64,000 nucleotides of DNA from Gordonia namibiensis NBRC 108229. GTDB taxonomy: Bacteria; Actinomycetota; Actinomycetes; Mycobacteriales; Mycobacteriaceae. This document shows positions 32,243 to 44,428 of this stretch, one piece after another. Position 1 is the first letter of the stretch, and the number at the start of each line of letters is the position of its first letter. The translations under genes were made by a program, and so were the position numbers. The DNA is taken from the NCBI RefSeq assembly GCF_000298235.1, contig NZ_BAHE01000023.1, positions 1-64,000 of the forward strand, written 5' to 3'. The notes beneath the pieces are model-generated. The model saw nothing but the letters and a program-made list of their open reading frames with translations. It was not told where the DNA came from and made no database searches.

Positions 32243-32892
32243 GGCGGACTCGAATCCTGAACGGATACAACAGTGTTCGTCATCCGAGTGGCTTGCTCGA
32301 GCTCGTAGGCGAAGTCGTTGTCCGGGTCGTCGATGATCCGGGCGGTCGCCTCGGCATGCGCGCGGACCGGGGGATCCCGATGTCGACGAGCCGTGGCGAG
32401 CGCATCGACGGCTGCCTCGCCCAGTGCGGCCAGCGCCCGACTCAGGCTGCGCTGCACGTCGATCGGGCCTCGCCCGAGTTCCCGGGCGAGTTCGCCGGCG
32501 AGTGCAGTCTCCTCGCCCGGCGGGACGAGGGCCACCGCGGCGCGCCATGCGGTCCGCGCGACCTCGGGATCGGCGTCGTGCAGCAGATCAGCGGTGACGG
32601 CCGGCCATGCCGACCGGTCGCCGACCTTCGACAGCGTGTGCAGTGCCTGGCTGCGGGCCTGCGGCAGCTCCGAGACCAGCTCGCCGACGAGCCGCGGCAC
32701 CGTCACCTGCGCGGGCAGCCTGGTCAGCGCCCACGTCAGCATGTCCCGGACGAAGAAATCTTCTTCGACGCGGCAGCGCGCGATCAGCTCGTCGGTCAGG
32801 AGCGGGTCCGGTTGGGTACCCGCCGCCATCGCCGCACGCAGACGCGTCGACGGGTCGGGTGCATGCAGTGCGGCCGTGATCGCCTGGGTCAT
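32236..32892 (-). CDS. HEAT-repeat protein partner of the MerR-HEAT regulator
   Basis: The 218-residue protein is made of about five HEAT-like helical pairs (PSTRLRAAMAAG, FVRDMLTWALTRLP, QARSQALHTLSKVG, PEVARTAWRAAVALV, PVRAHAEATARII). No catalytic motif or membrane segment is visible. GGAGG lies 8 bases before ATG 32892. It is the first gene of a two-gene operon with the MerR-HEAT regulator and sits behind a MerR-type promoter. It might present or mask the regulator's repeats; its function is unknown. Confidence 0.8.
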   Translation of the reverse strand: MTQAITAALHAPDPSTRLRAAMAAGTQPDPLLTDELIARCRVEEDFFVRDMLTWALTRLPAQVTVPRLVGELVSELPQARSQALHTLSKVGDRSAWPAVTADLLHDADPEVARTAWRAAVALVPPGEETALAGELARELGRGPIDVQRSLSRALAALGEAAVDALATARRHRDPPVRAHAEATARIIDDPDNDFAYELEQATRMTNTVVSVQDSSPPC

Positions 32893-32915
32893 GGTCAACA
32901 CCTCCTCGGGCACCC

Positions 32916-32946
32916 ACTACAGACCCTGTCACAGTGTCAAGGTCAA
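32916..32946 (-). promoter_or_regulatory. MerR-type promoter with 19-bp spacer and palindromic operator
   Basis: On the minus strand the -35 TTGACC (32946-32941) and -10 TGTAGT (32921-32916) are separated by 19 bases, the long spacer typical of MerR-activated promoters. A 23-bp imperfect palindrome (32922-32944) has outer half-sites GACCTTG and CAGGGTC and fills the spacer. It drives the HEAT/MerR-HEAT operon, so autoregulation is expected. Confidence 0.7.
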
Positions 32947-32993
32947 GAGGCGTGTTGCCGAGGTGTCGGTGTTGCAGAGGTATCGGGGCCCGC

Positions 32994-35345
32994 TCAGATC
33001 TCGCGCCGGTAGGGCTCGCAGCCCGGAGGCGCCTTGGGCGGTTCCCGGTACTCGAGGTCGGGGATCTTCATGCTCACCGGTGCCGACGTGAGGGTGAACT
33101 TCTCGCCGTGATGCGAGAGATCGATCGGAGGTCCGGACAACAGCCGGTAGGTGGCGTGTTCCTTGTCCACCGCGACCACGAACTTCGACTCCCGCACGAT
33201 CATGCGGAAGGACATGTACGTCAACCGGCTCGGCAACCGCGGCGCGAAGGTGATCTGCCCGCCGAAGTCGCGCATCCCGCCGAAGCCGGCGACACAGTCG
33301 GTCCACGCGCCGGCGAGCGCGGCGATGTGGAGACCGCTGCTGACGTTGTTGTGCAGGTCGTGCAGATCGGTGAACACCGACTCGGCGAGCAGGTCGTAGG
33401 CGAGGTCGAGATAACCGACCTCGGCGGCCGTCACCGCCTCGCAGCACGCCGAGAGCGAGGAGTCGCGCACGGTGATCGGGTAGTAGTAGTCGAAGTTGCG
33501 GAGCTTCTGCTCCGCGGTGAACGAGTCGCCGAACAGGTAGGTCGCGAACACCAGGTCGGCCTGTTTGACCACCTGTTTCCGGTAGAGGTCGTAGTACGGG
33601 TAGTTGAGCAACAGCGGATAGCGACCGACGGACGATTCGAAGTCCCAGGCACCGAGCAGCGTGAACGACTCGCACTGCTGGTGCACGCCGAGCGCGTCGT
33701 CGTAGGGGATCGACATGTCGTCGGCGCACGACTCCCAGTGCGCCGCTTCGGCTGTCGTCACCCCGAATTGCTCGGCGAGGTCGGGACGCCGATGGACGGC
33801 GGCCACCGCGTCGCGCAGGTTCTGCTGCGCGGCGAGATTGGTGAAGGTGTTGTTGTTGACCACCGCGGTGTACTCGTCGGGGCCGGTGACGCCGTCGATG
33901 CGGAACCTGCCGTTGACGTCGTGGTGTCCGAGGCCGGCGAACAACCGGGCGGTCTCCACGAGAAGTTCGACGCCGCACTCGGTTTCGAACTGTTCGTCGT
34001 CGGTGGCGCGCAGGTAGCGGGCGGTGGCGTTGGCGATGTCGGCGGACACGTGCACACCGGCCGTGCCCGCGGGCCAGTAGCCCGAACACTCGTCGCCGTT
34101 GATCGACCGCCACGGGAACATCGCGCCGCGCTGCCCGAGCTCGGCGGCGCGGGCCTTCGCCTTGTCCATGGTGGCGTGGCGCCAGCGGAGTTCCTCACCG
34201 GCCGCCGCGGGCACCGTGTAGGTGAGCATCGGCAGGATGAAACTCTCGGTGTCCCAGAAGGTGTGGCCGTCGTAGCCGGGACCGGTGAGTCCCTTGGCCG
34301 GGATCGCGCGCGACTGCCCGCGGGCACCGGCCTGCAGGACGTGGAACAGTGCGAACCGAACCGCCTGCTGGAGTTCGGGATCCCCGTCGAGCTCGATGTC
34401 GGCGTCGCGCCAGAAGTCCTCGAGGTAGCGGACCTGGTCGGCCTTGAGCGAGTCCCAACCGGTCTCCATCGCCATCGCCAGCGCGGCGTCGACCTGTGCG
34501 CGCAGCGCCGGGACCGAACGTCGTGCCGACCAGCCGTAACCCATGTACTTGGTGAGGGTCAGGCTCTTGCCCTTCGGCACGTTCGCCGCGATGGTGAGGC
34601 GGGCGAGGTCGCCGTCGGCACGGATGAAGGTGTCGGCCTTGTCCGGGAAGTAGATCTCGTGATCCATGCCGGCCGCGATGTGCAGGCCGGACTGCTTGGT
34701 GTGGTGGACCAGCATGCCCCAGTAGTTGCGGCAGGTCGCGAGGTCCGACACCAGCGGGGCGTCGAGCGCCGCCGCGAGACGCGGGTCGTTGCCGGGGGCG
34801 GGGACCGGCTCGTTGGCCAGCAGGTCGGACTGCAGGACGAGCTTCATGTCCTCGTCGACGGGCTCCACCTCGTAGCGGATGGCCGCGATGGTGCGCTTGG
34901 TGAACGAGACGAGTCGTTCGGATTTGATGCGCACGGTCCGGCCCGTCGGCGACGTCCACAGCGTGTGTCGACGCAGCGTGCCGGTGCGGAAGTCCAGGGT
35001 CCGTTCGTGCTCTTCGGTACGGCCGTACCGAAGATCCATCGGCTCGTCCTCGACGAGCAGACGGATGATCTTGCCGTCGGTCACGTTGACGACGGTCTGG
35101 CCCGATTCGGGATAGCCGTAGCCGCTCTCCGCGTAGGGGAGGCCGCGCAATTCGTAGAAGCCGTTGAGGTAGGTGCCCGGGTGGTCGACCGGTTCACCCT
35201 CCTCGAAGGTGCCGCGTAAACCGATGTGTCCGTTCGACAACGCGAACAACGTCTCGGTGCGGCCGAGCATGTCGAGATCGACTCCGCCGCTCCACTTCAG
35301 CTGCCACGGGTGGATCTCGAACCCGTGTGGCTTGTCCGCGCTCAT
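32994..35345 (-). CDS. Glycoside hydrolase family 65 disaccharide phosphorylase
   Basis: This 783-residue GH65 enzyme is related to maltose/trehalose/kojibiose phosphorylases and to Rv3401. An N-terminal beta-sandwich leads to an (alpha/alpha)6 barrel with the catalytic-acid region GVTGPDEYTAVVNNN and phosphate-binding type residues near the C-terminal SSGLHIAALAGAW. Substrate phosphorolysis would release beta-glucose 1-phosphate. Its ATG overlaps the stop of the upstream HAD gene by 4 bases, a pair that converts beta-glucose 1-phosphate to glucose 6-phosphate. FWDTESFILPML is another family block. The exact disaccharide is not determined. Confidence 0.92.
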   Translation of the reverse strand: MSADKPHGFEIHPWQLKWSGGVDLDMLGRTETLFALSNGHIGLRGTFEEGEPVDHPGTYLNGFYELRGLPYAESGYGYPESGQTVVNVTDGKIIRLLVEDEPMDLRYGRTEEHERTLDFRTGTLRRHTLWTSPTGRTVRIKSERLVSFTKRTIAAIRYEVEPVDEDMKLVLQSDLLANEPVPAPGNDPRLAAALDAPLVSDLATCRNYWGMLVHHTKQSGLHIAAGMDHEIYFPDKADTFIRADGDLARLTIAANVPKGKSLTLTKYMGYGWSARRSVPALRAQVDAALAMAMETGWDSLKADQVRYLEDFWRDADIELDGDPELQQAVRFALFHVLQAGARGQSRAIPAKGLTGPGYDGHTFWDTESFILPMLTYTVPAAAGEELRWRHATMDKAKARAAELGQRGAMFPWRSINGDECSGYWPAGTAGVHVSADIANATARYLRATDDEQFETECGVELLVETARLFAGLGHHDVNGRFRIDGVTGPDEYTAVVNNNTFTNLAAQQNLRDAVAAVHRRPDLAEQFGVTTAEAAHWESCADDMSIPYDDALGVHQQCESFTLLGAWDFESSVGRYPLLLNYPYYDLYRKQVVKQADLVFATYLFGDSFTAEQKLRNFDYYYPITVRDSSLSACCEAVTAAEVGYLDLAYDLLAESVFTDLHDLHNNVSSGLHIAALAGAWTDCVAGFGGMRDFGGQITFAPRLPSRLTYMSFRMIVRESKFVVAVDKEHATYRLLSGPPIDLSHHGEKFTLTSAPVSMKIPDLEYREPPKAPPGCEPYRREI

Positions 35346-36064
35346 GCGGGCAGCAATTCGTCGAGATCGTTGACGACGATGTCGGCGCCGGCGGCGCGCA
35401 TCGCCTCGGCCTGTCCGCCGCCGACCCGATCGACCCCCACGACGTAGCCGAACTTGCCTGCGCTACCGGCCTGTACGCCGGAGATGGCGTCCTCGAACAC
35501 CGCGGCCGCCGTCGGCTCGACACCCATGAGTTCGGCCCCGAGGAGATAGGAGTCGGGGGCGGGTTTGCCGTTGAGTCCACGCGCGGCGATCTCGAGACCG
35601 TCGACGCGGACCTCCACGAATTCCGACAGGTCGGCAGCTTCGAGCACTGGTCCTCCATTCTTCGACGACGTCACCACCGCGATGCGCAGACCCGCCTCGC
35701 GTGCCGCATTGAGGTATCGCACCGAACCCGGATAGGCATGACCACCGTCTTCGGCGAGGCTGACGAGGAACATGTCGTTCTTGCCGTTCCCGATCGCGGT
35801 CACGGTCGCGGGATCGACGTCGGTGATCCCGCGCGACGCCAGAAAGGCCCGCACACCGTCCTCCCGGGGGCGTCCGTCGACATAGTCGAGGTAGTCCTGG
35901 TCGGTGAACTCCGCGAAACCGGGCGCGTCGACGCCGCCCGCCCGTTCGGCGAGGAAGGCGTCGAACGTCTTCTTCCATGCCTTGCGGTGGAGCACCGCGG
36001 TTTCGGTGAGGACCCCGTCGAGATCGAAGAGCGCGACAGTGATCACTTCTGGCAATCCCAACAC
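35342..36064 (-). CDS. Beta-phosphoglucomutase-like HAD phosphatase
   Basis: HAD motif I is FDLDGVLTETA, motif II is in VVTSSKNGG, the motif III lysine is in GKPAPDSYL and motif IV is VFEDAISG, with a helical cap between. The ordering and partner gene match beta-phosphoglucomutase (Rv3400 type), which isomerises beta-glucose 1-phosphate. GTG 36064 (VLGLPEVITV) is preferred because, from my memory of the mycobacterial homologue, VLGLPE precedes the first HAD motif there too. A GTG at 36046 is the alternative. Confidence 0.88.
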   Translation of the reverse strand: MLGLPEVITVALFDLDGVLTETAVLHRKAWKKTFDAFLAERAGGVDAPGFAEFTDQDYLDYVDGRPREDGVRAFLASRGITDVDPATVTAIGNGKNDMFLVSLAEDGGHAYPGSVRYLNAAREAGLRIAVVTSSKNGGPVLEAADLSEFVEVRVDGLEIAARGLNGKPAPDSYLLGAELMGVEPTAAAVFEDAISGVQAGSAGKFGYVVGVDRVGGGQAEAMRAAGADIVVNDLDELLPA

Positions 36065-36122
36065 GATTCGCAACGCTACCCGCCCGAGTCGGGTAAGTCG
36101 CGGTGAAGCGCGATAGCGCGCG

Positions 36123-36836
36123 TCAGGCGGAGCCGACGGTGTGTGCTTCGGTTGTCGGTGAACGGCCTTCATCCCAGAAACCGATCGATTCCAGTTGCGC
36201 GATCAGGCGGTCGCGCGCGTCCTCGAAGGCGGCGACGATCTCGGCCTTGATGCCCGCGGTGTCGCCCGTGCGCAGCAGCTCGATGAGGCGTCGGTGGCTG
36301 GCCGCCGCGGACCGGCCCCACTCCGTGTCGCTCGAATACAGCTGTAGCGGATTGTATTTGCTGGCGGAGTACTGGAACCAGGCGAGTTTTCTGCTCTCGG
36401 CCATCAGGTGCACCTTGCGGTGGAAGGCGAATTCCGCGGACAGCACCTCCTCGGCGCGTCCGGAGTCGACGGCTGCGTCGAGGTCGTCGGCGAGTGCGGC
36501 CAGTTCGCCCAGATGCTGCTCCAGGTCTGGGTTCTCGGCGGCATGACTCGCGAGGCGCGCGGAGAGTTCGGCCTGTATCCAGAAGATGTCGACGATGTCG
36601 CCTCGGGTGAGCGTCTCGACGATGAAGCCGCGGTGCAGGGCCTGCTTCACCAGTCCCTCACCACGGAGGGTCGCGAGCGCCTCGCGGACCGGGGTGACAC
36701 TGCACCCGAGTGCCGACGCCGTCTCGTCGAGCCGGACGAAGTCTCCCGGTCGCAGGATTCCGGTCATGATCCGGGTGCGCAGGTAGTCGGCCACCTCGAC
36801 GGCCAGCTGTGTCCTGTGTAGTGGTCCGGGCGTCAT
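36123..36836 (-). CDS. GntR-family regulator with FCD domain
   Basis: The 237-residue protein has a GntR winged helix (VADYLRTRIMTGILRPGDFVRLDETASALGCSVTPVREAL) and an all-helical FCD ligand domain (about 90-225) of the FadR/VanR type. The FCD metal ligands look partly replaced (HRKVHLMAE, ASHRRLIELL). GGAAGAG lies close to ATG 36836. It is divergent from the PhzF-like gene and 58 bases downstream of the HAD gene start; either could be a target. Confidence 0.88.
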   Translation of the reverse strand: MTPGPLHRTQLAVEVADYLRTRIMTGILRPGDFVRLDETASALGCSVTPVREALATLRGEGLVKQALHRGFIVETLTRGDIVDIFWIQAELSARLASHAAENPDLEQHLGELAALADDLDAAVDSGRAEEVLSAEFAFHRKVHLMAESRKLAWFQYSASKYNPLQLYSSDTEWGRSAAASHRRLIELLRTGDTAGIKAEIVAAFEDARDRLIAQLESIGFWDEGRSPTTEAHTVGSA

Positions 36837-36959
36837 CGACTCTTCCGTCCGTGTGCGTCGGTCAATCGACCTTAACCGCCGCAGGGCCCTACCGGCCGGT
36901 ATCCGTTCACCCGGGAAACTCCGTGGCCGATGCGTGAACCCCTTTGAGACGATGGCGCC

Positions 36960-37799
36960 ATGACTCGTCGTTTCGCTCAGGTCGATGTGTTCTCCTCCAC
37001 CGGCACCGAGGGCAATCCCGTGGCGGTGGTCGTCGACGGCGGTGGGCCCGGCGCTCCCATCGCCGAGGACCGGATGGCGGCGTTCGCCCGCTGGACCAAT
37101 CTCTCGGAGACCACGTTCGTGCTGCCGCCCACTGATCCGGCCGCCGACTACAAGCTGCGGATCTTCACCCCGGACGGGGAGCTGCCGTTCGCCGGTCACC
37201 CGACCCTGGGATCGGCGCACGCCTGGCTGACCTCGGGCGGCCGGCCGAAGGGGGAGGACGTCGTGCAGGAGTGCGGCGTCGGACTGGTCCGCATCCGCCG
37301 ATCGGGTCCACGACTCGCCTTCGCCGCGCCGCCGCTGCGCCGGTCGGGTCCGGTCGCCCCGGAGACCGTCGACGAGGTCGTCGCCGCACTCGGCGTCGAT
37401 CGGGATGAGGTGCTCGCGGCGGAATGGGTCGACAACGGTCCCGGGTGGATGGTGATCCAGCTGGGATCGGGGGAGCGGGTGCTCGAGGTCCGCCCCGACA
37501 TCCCGGCCCTCGGCGGCCACGAGGTCGGCCTGCTCGGTCTCTACTCGTCCGGCGACGTCTTCGCCGAGGTCCGCGCCTTCGTCCCGGGCATCGGCGTGCC
37601 CGAGGACCCGGTCACCGGCAGCCTCAACGCGGGGATCGCGACCTGGCTGCGGGCGACGGGGCAGGCGCCGGAGAGTTATGTCGCCGCCCAGGGTGGGGCC
37701 ATCGGTCGCGCCGGTCGCGTCCACGTCCACGACGACGGGGAGAACATCTGGGTCGGTGGCGACACCGCTACCGTGATCGAGGGCACAGTCGCGCTGTAG
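36960..37799 (+). CDS. PhzF-family isomerase
   Basis: The 279-residue protein has the two-lobed diaminopimelate-epimerase-like fold. Its motifs include VDVFSSTGTEGNPVAVV, the catalytic Glu region LSETTFVL, LPFAGHPTLGSAHA and EDPVTGSLNAG. Known members isomerise trans-2,3-dihydro-3-hydroxyanthranilate, but most are uncharacterised. No phenazine genes are nearby, so a general metabolite isomerase is more likely. Confidence 0.88.
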   Translation: MTRRFAQVDVFSSTGTEGNPVAVVVDGGGPGAPIAEDRMAAFARWTNLSETTFVLPPTDPAADYKLRIFTPDGELPFAGHPTLGSAHAWLTSGGRPKGEDVVQECGVGLVRIRRSGPRLAFAAPPLRRSGPVAPETVDEVVAALGVDRDEVLAAEWVDNGPGWMVIQLGSGERVLEVRPDIPALGGHEVGLLGLYSSGDVFAEVRAFVPGIGVPEDPVTGSLNAGIATWLRATGQAPESYVAAQGGAIGRAGRVHVHDDGENIWVGGDTATVIEGTVAL

Positions 37800-37840
37800 T
37801 CGGGCACGAGACGTCGCGTATCTGTGCCAAGGTGTTTGCC

Positions 37841-40936
<3,096 letters not shown>

Positions 40937-41013
40937 CGAAACCCGCTGGCCCGCCCCTCGAGTGCGGTCGTACCGTGGTAGGGACAACGAACGATCCCCG
41001 ACCGAGGTCTGTC

Positions 41014-41622
41014 ATGTCCGAAGCGCCCACCCTGACGACGCCGCGCCTGCGGTTGCGCCCACCCGAGGACCGTGACATCGACCCGATCGTCGAGGCCTGT
41101 CAGGACCCCGGAATCCAGCGGTTCACCCTGCTGCCGAGCCCCTTCACGCGTGCCGATGCCGAGAAGTTCGTACGCGAGATCTCGCGCGCGGAGGGCTCGC
41201 GCGTGTGGACGATCGAACTTCTCGACGGCGGATTCGTCGGCGTCACCGGACTCCATTCCCGCGGTGAAGGCGTTGCGTCACTGGGTTATTGGTGTGCCGC
41301 GTGGCAGCGTGGGCGCGGTTATCTGGGTGAGGCGCTGCGCGCGGTCCTCGACCACGCCTTCGACCCCGACGGCGCGGATGTGCGACGTGTGGAGTGGATG
41401 GCGCGCACCGACAACGTGGTATCGGCGCGCCTGGCGGCGTCGGCCGGATTCCGTTTCACGGGTACTCGATTCGAGGATTTCAGCCAGTACGGGCGGGAGG
41501 CGGTGGCAGAGGTCCACTCAGCCGTACTCCGCGTCGACGACGACCGCTCGCCGCAACGGTGGCGCTGTTCGATCTGGAAAACCACGGAGGCGTCTGAGTT
41601 CTCAGCTCGACGCCGCGCGTAA
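41014..41622 (+). CDS. GNAT-family N-acetyltransferase (RimJ/RimL type)
   Basis: The 202-residue protein has the RimJ/RimL-like opening LTTPRLRLRPPEDRD and the acetyl-CoA pyrophosphate loop region WQRGRGYLGEALRAVLDHAF. The late strand RLAASAGFRFTGTR is also typical. It probably acetylates a protein N-terminus or small amine; the substrate is unknown. The 3' end overlaps the convergent LLM gene by 21 bases. This gene starts the three-gene insertion between rsmA and ispE. Confidence 0.85.
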   Translation: MSEAPTLTTPRLRLRPPEDRDIDPIVEACQDPGIQRFTLLPSPFTRADAEKFVREISRAEGSRVWTIELLDGGFVGVTGLHSRGEGVASLGYWCAAWQRGRGYLGEALRAVLDHAFDPDGADVRRVEWMARTDNVVSARLAASAGFRFTGTRFEDFSQYGREAVAEVHSAVLRVDDDRSPQRWRCSIWKTTEASEFSARRRA

Positions 41623-42594
41623 CTTCTCCAACAGCTCCGGGGCGGCGTCCCGCAGGAAGTCGTCCTGCGTCTCGCCGCCGATCTGGACGAGTGCGACGTC
41701 GGTGAATCCGGCCTCCCAGTAGGGCTTCACGGCCTCGACGATCTTGTCGAGGTCGGGCCCGCACGGGATGTTGGCGGCCACGTCGTCGGGGGTGACGTAC
41801 TGGGTCGCGGCCGCGAAGCCCGCGGTGGTGCGGAGGTCGGCGTTGACATCCCAGCCGCCGGCGAACCATCGGAACTGGTCGTGGGCCCTCTCGACGGCGG
41901 CATCGCGGTCCGGGCCCCAGCTGATCGGGATCTGCCCGATGGCGCGGGTGCCCTTGCCGTCGATCGTCCCCGTGGCCGCCTGCGCGTTCCAGGAGGAGAT
42001 GAGGTCGGCGTTCGGTTCGACCGCGATCAGATGATCCGCCAGCGGACCGAAGGTCTCGATCCCGGCGTCGCCGGCCACCGCGACGCCGATCGGCACGGGC
42101 TGCTCGGGGAGATCCCAGATGCGCGCGGCGTCGACCTGGAAGAACTCGCCGCGGAAGTCCACGAGGTCGCCGGAGTGCAGTTTGCGGATGATCTCGATCG
42201 CCTCGGCGAGCATGTCCTGGCGGTCGGTGACCGCGGGCCAGCCCGCACCGACGACGTGCTCGTTGAGGTTCTCGCCCGAACCCAACCCGAGGGTGAAGCG
42301 GCCGTCGGCGAGGATCTGCAGGGTCGCGGCCTTCTGCGCGATGATCGCCGGGTGATAGCGGATCGTCGGGCAGGTCACGTAGGTCATCAGCTCGACGCGT
42401 TCGGTCGCGTGGGCCACCGCGCCCAGCACCGACCACGCGTACGGGGCGTGCCCCTGCGAGGACAGCCACGGGAAGTAGTGGTCGCTGGACACCTCGAAGT
42501 CGAAACCGGCGCCCTCGGCGCCGACGGCAAAGCGGACGAGGTCCTTGGGGCCGGCCTGCTCGGTCATCAGGGTGTACCCGAATCGGGTTGGCAT
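41602..42594 (-). CDS. LLM-class F420-dependent oxidoreductase
   Basis: This 330-residue TIM-barrel luciferase-like protein resembles F420-dependent glucose-6-phosphate dehydrogenase relatives (TIGR03557-type). It has FEVSSDHYFPWLSSQGHAPY near the start, and PTIRYHPAIIAQKAATLQIL with LGLGSGENLNEHVVG, the F420-binding region. Coenzyme F420 use is typical of this order. AGAGGAG precedes the ATG. The substrate is unknown. Confidence 0.88.
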   Translation of the reverse strand: MPTRFGYTLMTEQAGPKDLVRFAVGAEGAGFDFEVSSDHYFPWLSSQGHAPYAWSVLGAVAHATERVELMTYVTCPTIRYHPAIIAQKAATLQILADGRFTLGLGSGENLNEHVVGAGWPAVTDRQDMLAEAIEIIRKLHSGDLVDFRGEFFQVDAARIWDLPEQPVPIGVAVAGDAGIETFGPLADHLIAVEPNADLISSWNAQAATGTIDGKGTRAIGQIPISWGPDRDAAVERAHDQFRWFAGGWDVNADLRTTAGFAAATQYVTPDDVAANIPCGPDLDKIVEAVKPYWEAGFTDVALVQIGGETQDDFLRDAAPELLEKLRAASS

Positions 42595-42698
42595 GGGGAC
42601 TCCTCTGGCGGTACGTCTCTACGATGATCGGTCGTTGCGGTGTAGCCCCCGAGCCGGTTGGGTAAACCGGATTCTCTCTATCCGGAAGGAAAGCGCAG

Positions 42699-43364
42699 AT
42701 GCCAGACACCACCTCGAGTGATGTGGACACCGTGCTGCTCGACGTCGACGGGACGCTGATCGACACGACCTATCTTCACGCGCTCGCCTGGATGCAGGCC
42801 TTCACCGCGCGCGATCTCACGCCGCAGTGGTGGGAGGTCCACCGCGCCATCGGGATGGGTGGGGACCGGCTCGTCGGCGAGATCTGCGGCGATGATGTCG
42901 AGGAGTCGCTGGGCGACACCCTTCGTGACGACTGGGAGCGGCACTACCGCAAGCTGTTACCCGACGTCCGGCCGCTGCCTGGCGCCGTCGACTTCGTCCG
43001 GGGACTGCTCGACGCCGGCTACCGGGTCGCGCTCGCCTCGTCGGGCAAGGCCGAATTCACCGACGCCGCACTGGAAGTGATGGGTTTCGAGCGGGCCGAT
43101 CTCGCGGCGGTCACGTCGTCGGACGACGCGGACGATTCGAAGCCGGCACCCGACATTCTCGAGGTGGCGTTGAAGGAGGCCGGCGGCGCGCGGGCGATCG
43201 TCGTCGGGGACACGGTGTGGGATGTCGCCTCTGCTCATCGGCTCCCCGCCGCGTGCGTCGCGGTCCGATCCGGGGGATTCGCCGAGGCCGAACTCCGCGA
43301 TGCCGGTGCCGTCCTGGTCGTCGACCACGTCGGGGAACTCGCGCGACGTGGATGGCGGCCCTGA
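42699..43364 (+). CDS. HAD-superfamily hydrolase
   Basis: The 221-residue protein has HAD motif I LLDVDGTLIDTT, motif II LASSGK, motif III KPAPD and motif IV VGDTVWD with a helical cap, resembling phosphoglycolate-phosphatase-like and beta-PGM-like enzymes. AAGGAAAG lies about 7 bases upstream of the ATG. It precedes ispE on the same strand with a 58-base gap. The substrate is not predictable. Confidence 0.88.
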   Translation: MPDTTSSDVDTVLLDVDGTLIDTTYLHALAWMQAFTARDLTPQWWEVHRAIGMGGDRLVGEICGDDVEESLGDTLRDDWERHYRKLLPDVRPLPGAVDFVRGLLDAGYRVALASSGKAEFTDAALEVMGFERADLAAVTSSDDADDSKPAPDILEVALKEAGGARAIVVGDTVWDVASAHRLPAACVAVRSGGFAEAELRDAGAVLVVDHVGELARRGWRP

Positions 43365-43422
43365 GTCGCCGCGCAGCAGCCCTGAGCGCGTATCCGCACC
43401 GGCCCGACTAGTCTGACTCACT

Positions 43423-44373
43423 GTGTCGCGAACGTCGCTGTCGGTGGTAACCGACTCGGTCACCGCGCGCGCCCCCTCGAAGGTGAACCTCCACCTCGGT
43501 GTCGGCCCGCGCCGCGATGACGGCTACCACGATCTGGTCACCGTGTTCCAAGCACTGTCGTTGCACGACGACATCCGGGTGGCCCGCGCTCACGAGCTGT
43601 CCGTGACGGTCCGGGGTGAGGGCGCCGGTTCGGTGCCCGCCGACGCCTCCAACCTCGCGGCCCGTGCGGCACAGGCCCTGGCCGGGTGGGCGGACCGTGC
43701 GGGGCACGTCGCCATCCAGATCGAGAAGACGATCCCGGTCGCCGGGGGTATGGCCGGCGGCAGCGCAGACGCGGCCGGTGCGCTCGTCGCGCTCGCGCAC
43801 CTGTGGAAGCTCGACATCTCCCGTGACGAACTAGCCGAGATCGCCGCCGATCTCGGGAGCGACGTCCCGTTCGCCCTCCACGGCAACACCGCGCTGGGCA
43901 CCGGCCGCGGTGAGCAACTGATGCACGTGCTCTCCCGCGGCGAATTCCACTGGGTGCTCGCCCTTGCACGCGAGGGTTTGTCGACCCCGGCGGTGTACAA
44001 GGAGCTGGACCGGCTGCGCGACAGCAGGTCCGGTGACGTCGACGACGACGGCGACTTCCTGCGTTCCCCCGACGACCTGATGCAGGCCCTCGCCTCCGGT
44101 GACCCCCGCGCGGTGGCACCGTTGCTGCACAACGACCTCCAGCCGGCCGCGCTGAGCCTCCAGCCGACGCTGCGTCGCACACTGCGGGCCGGTGTCGACG
44201 CAGGTGCCCTCAACGGGATCGTGTCGGGGTCGGGCCCGACGTGTGCGTTCCTCTGTGCGGACGAGCAGTCCGCGGTGAACGTGGCCGCCGAGCTGTCGGG
44301 AGCGGGTGTCGCCCGCGCGGTCCGCACCGCGAGTGGCCCCGCACCGGGAACCCGCGTCCTCGGCACGAACTGA
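43423..44373 (+). CDS. ispE: 4-diphosphocytidyl-2-C-methyl-D-erythritol kinase
   Basis: This GHMP kinase of the non-mevalonate isoprenoid pathway phosphorylates CDP-methylerythritol. Substrate-contact motif [14 protein letters not shown] (Lys20), ATP loop [17 protein letters not shown] (105-121), [10 protein letters not shown], and terminal [13 protein letters not shown] are all present. GTG 43423 is used; a -10-like TAGTCT lies 8 bases upstream, suggesting its own leaderless transcript. That would matter because it is no longer adjacent to rsmA. Confidence 0.95.
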   Translation: MSRTSLSVVTDSVTARAPSKVNLHLGVGPRRDDGYHDLVTVFQALSLHDDIRVARAHELSVTVRGEGAGSVPADASNLAARAAQALAGWADRAGHVAIQIEKTIPVAGGMAGGSADAAGALVALAHLWKLDISRDELAEIAADLGSDVPFALHGNTALGTGRGEQLMHVLSRGEFHWVLALAREGLSTPAVYKELDRLRDSRSGDVDDDGDFLRSPDDLMQALASGDPRAVAPLLHNDLQPAALSLQPTLRRTLRAGVDAGALNGIVSGSGPTCAFLCADEQSAVNVAAELSGAGVARAVRTASGPAPGTRVLGTN

Positions 44374-44428
44374 GACCGCCGCGACTCCCTGACCTCGTCT
44401 TCTCGCGGGAGTCACTACAGTTGTCCGG

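Noticed and set aside
32934-35219. 761-codon plus-strand open frame
   Set aside because: It is antisense to the GH65 phosphorylase, with composition typical of a shadow frame.
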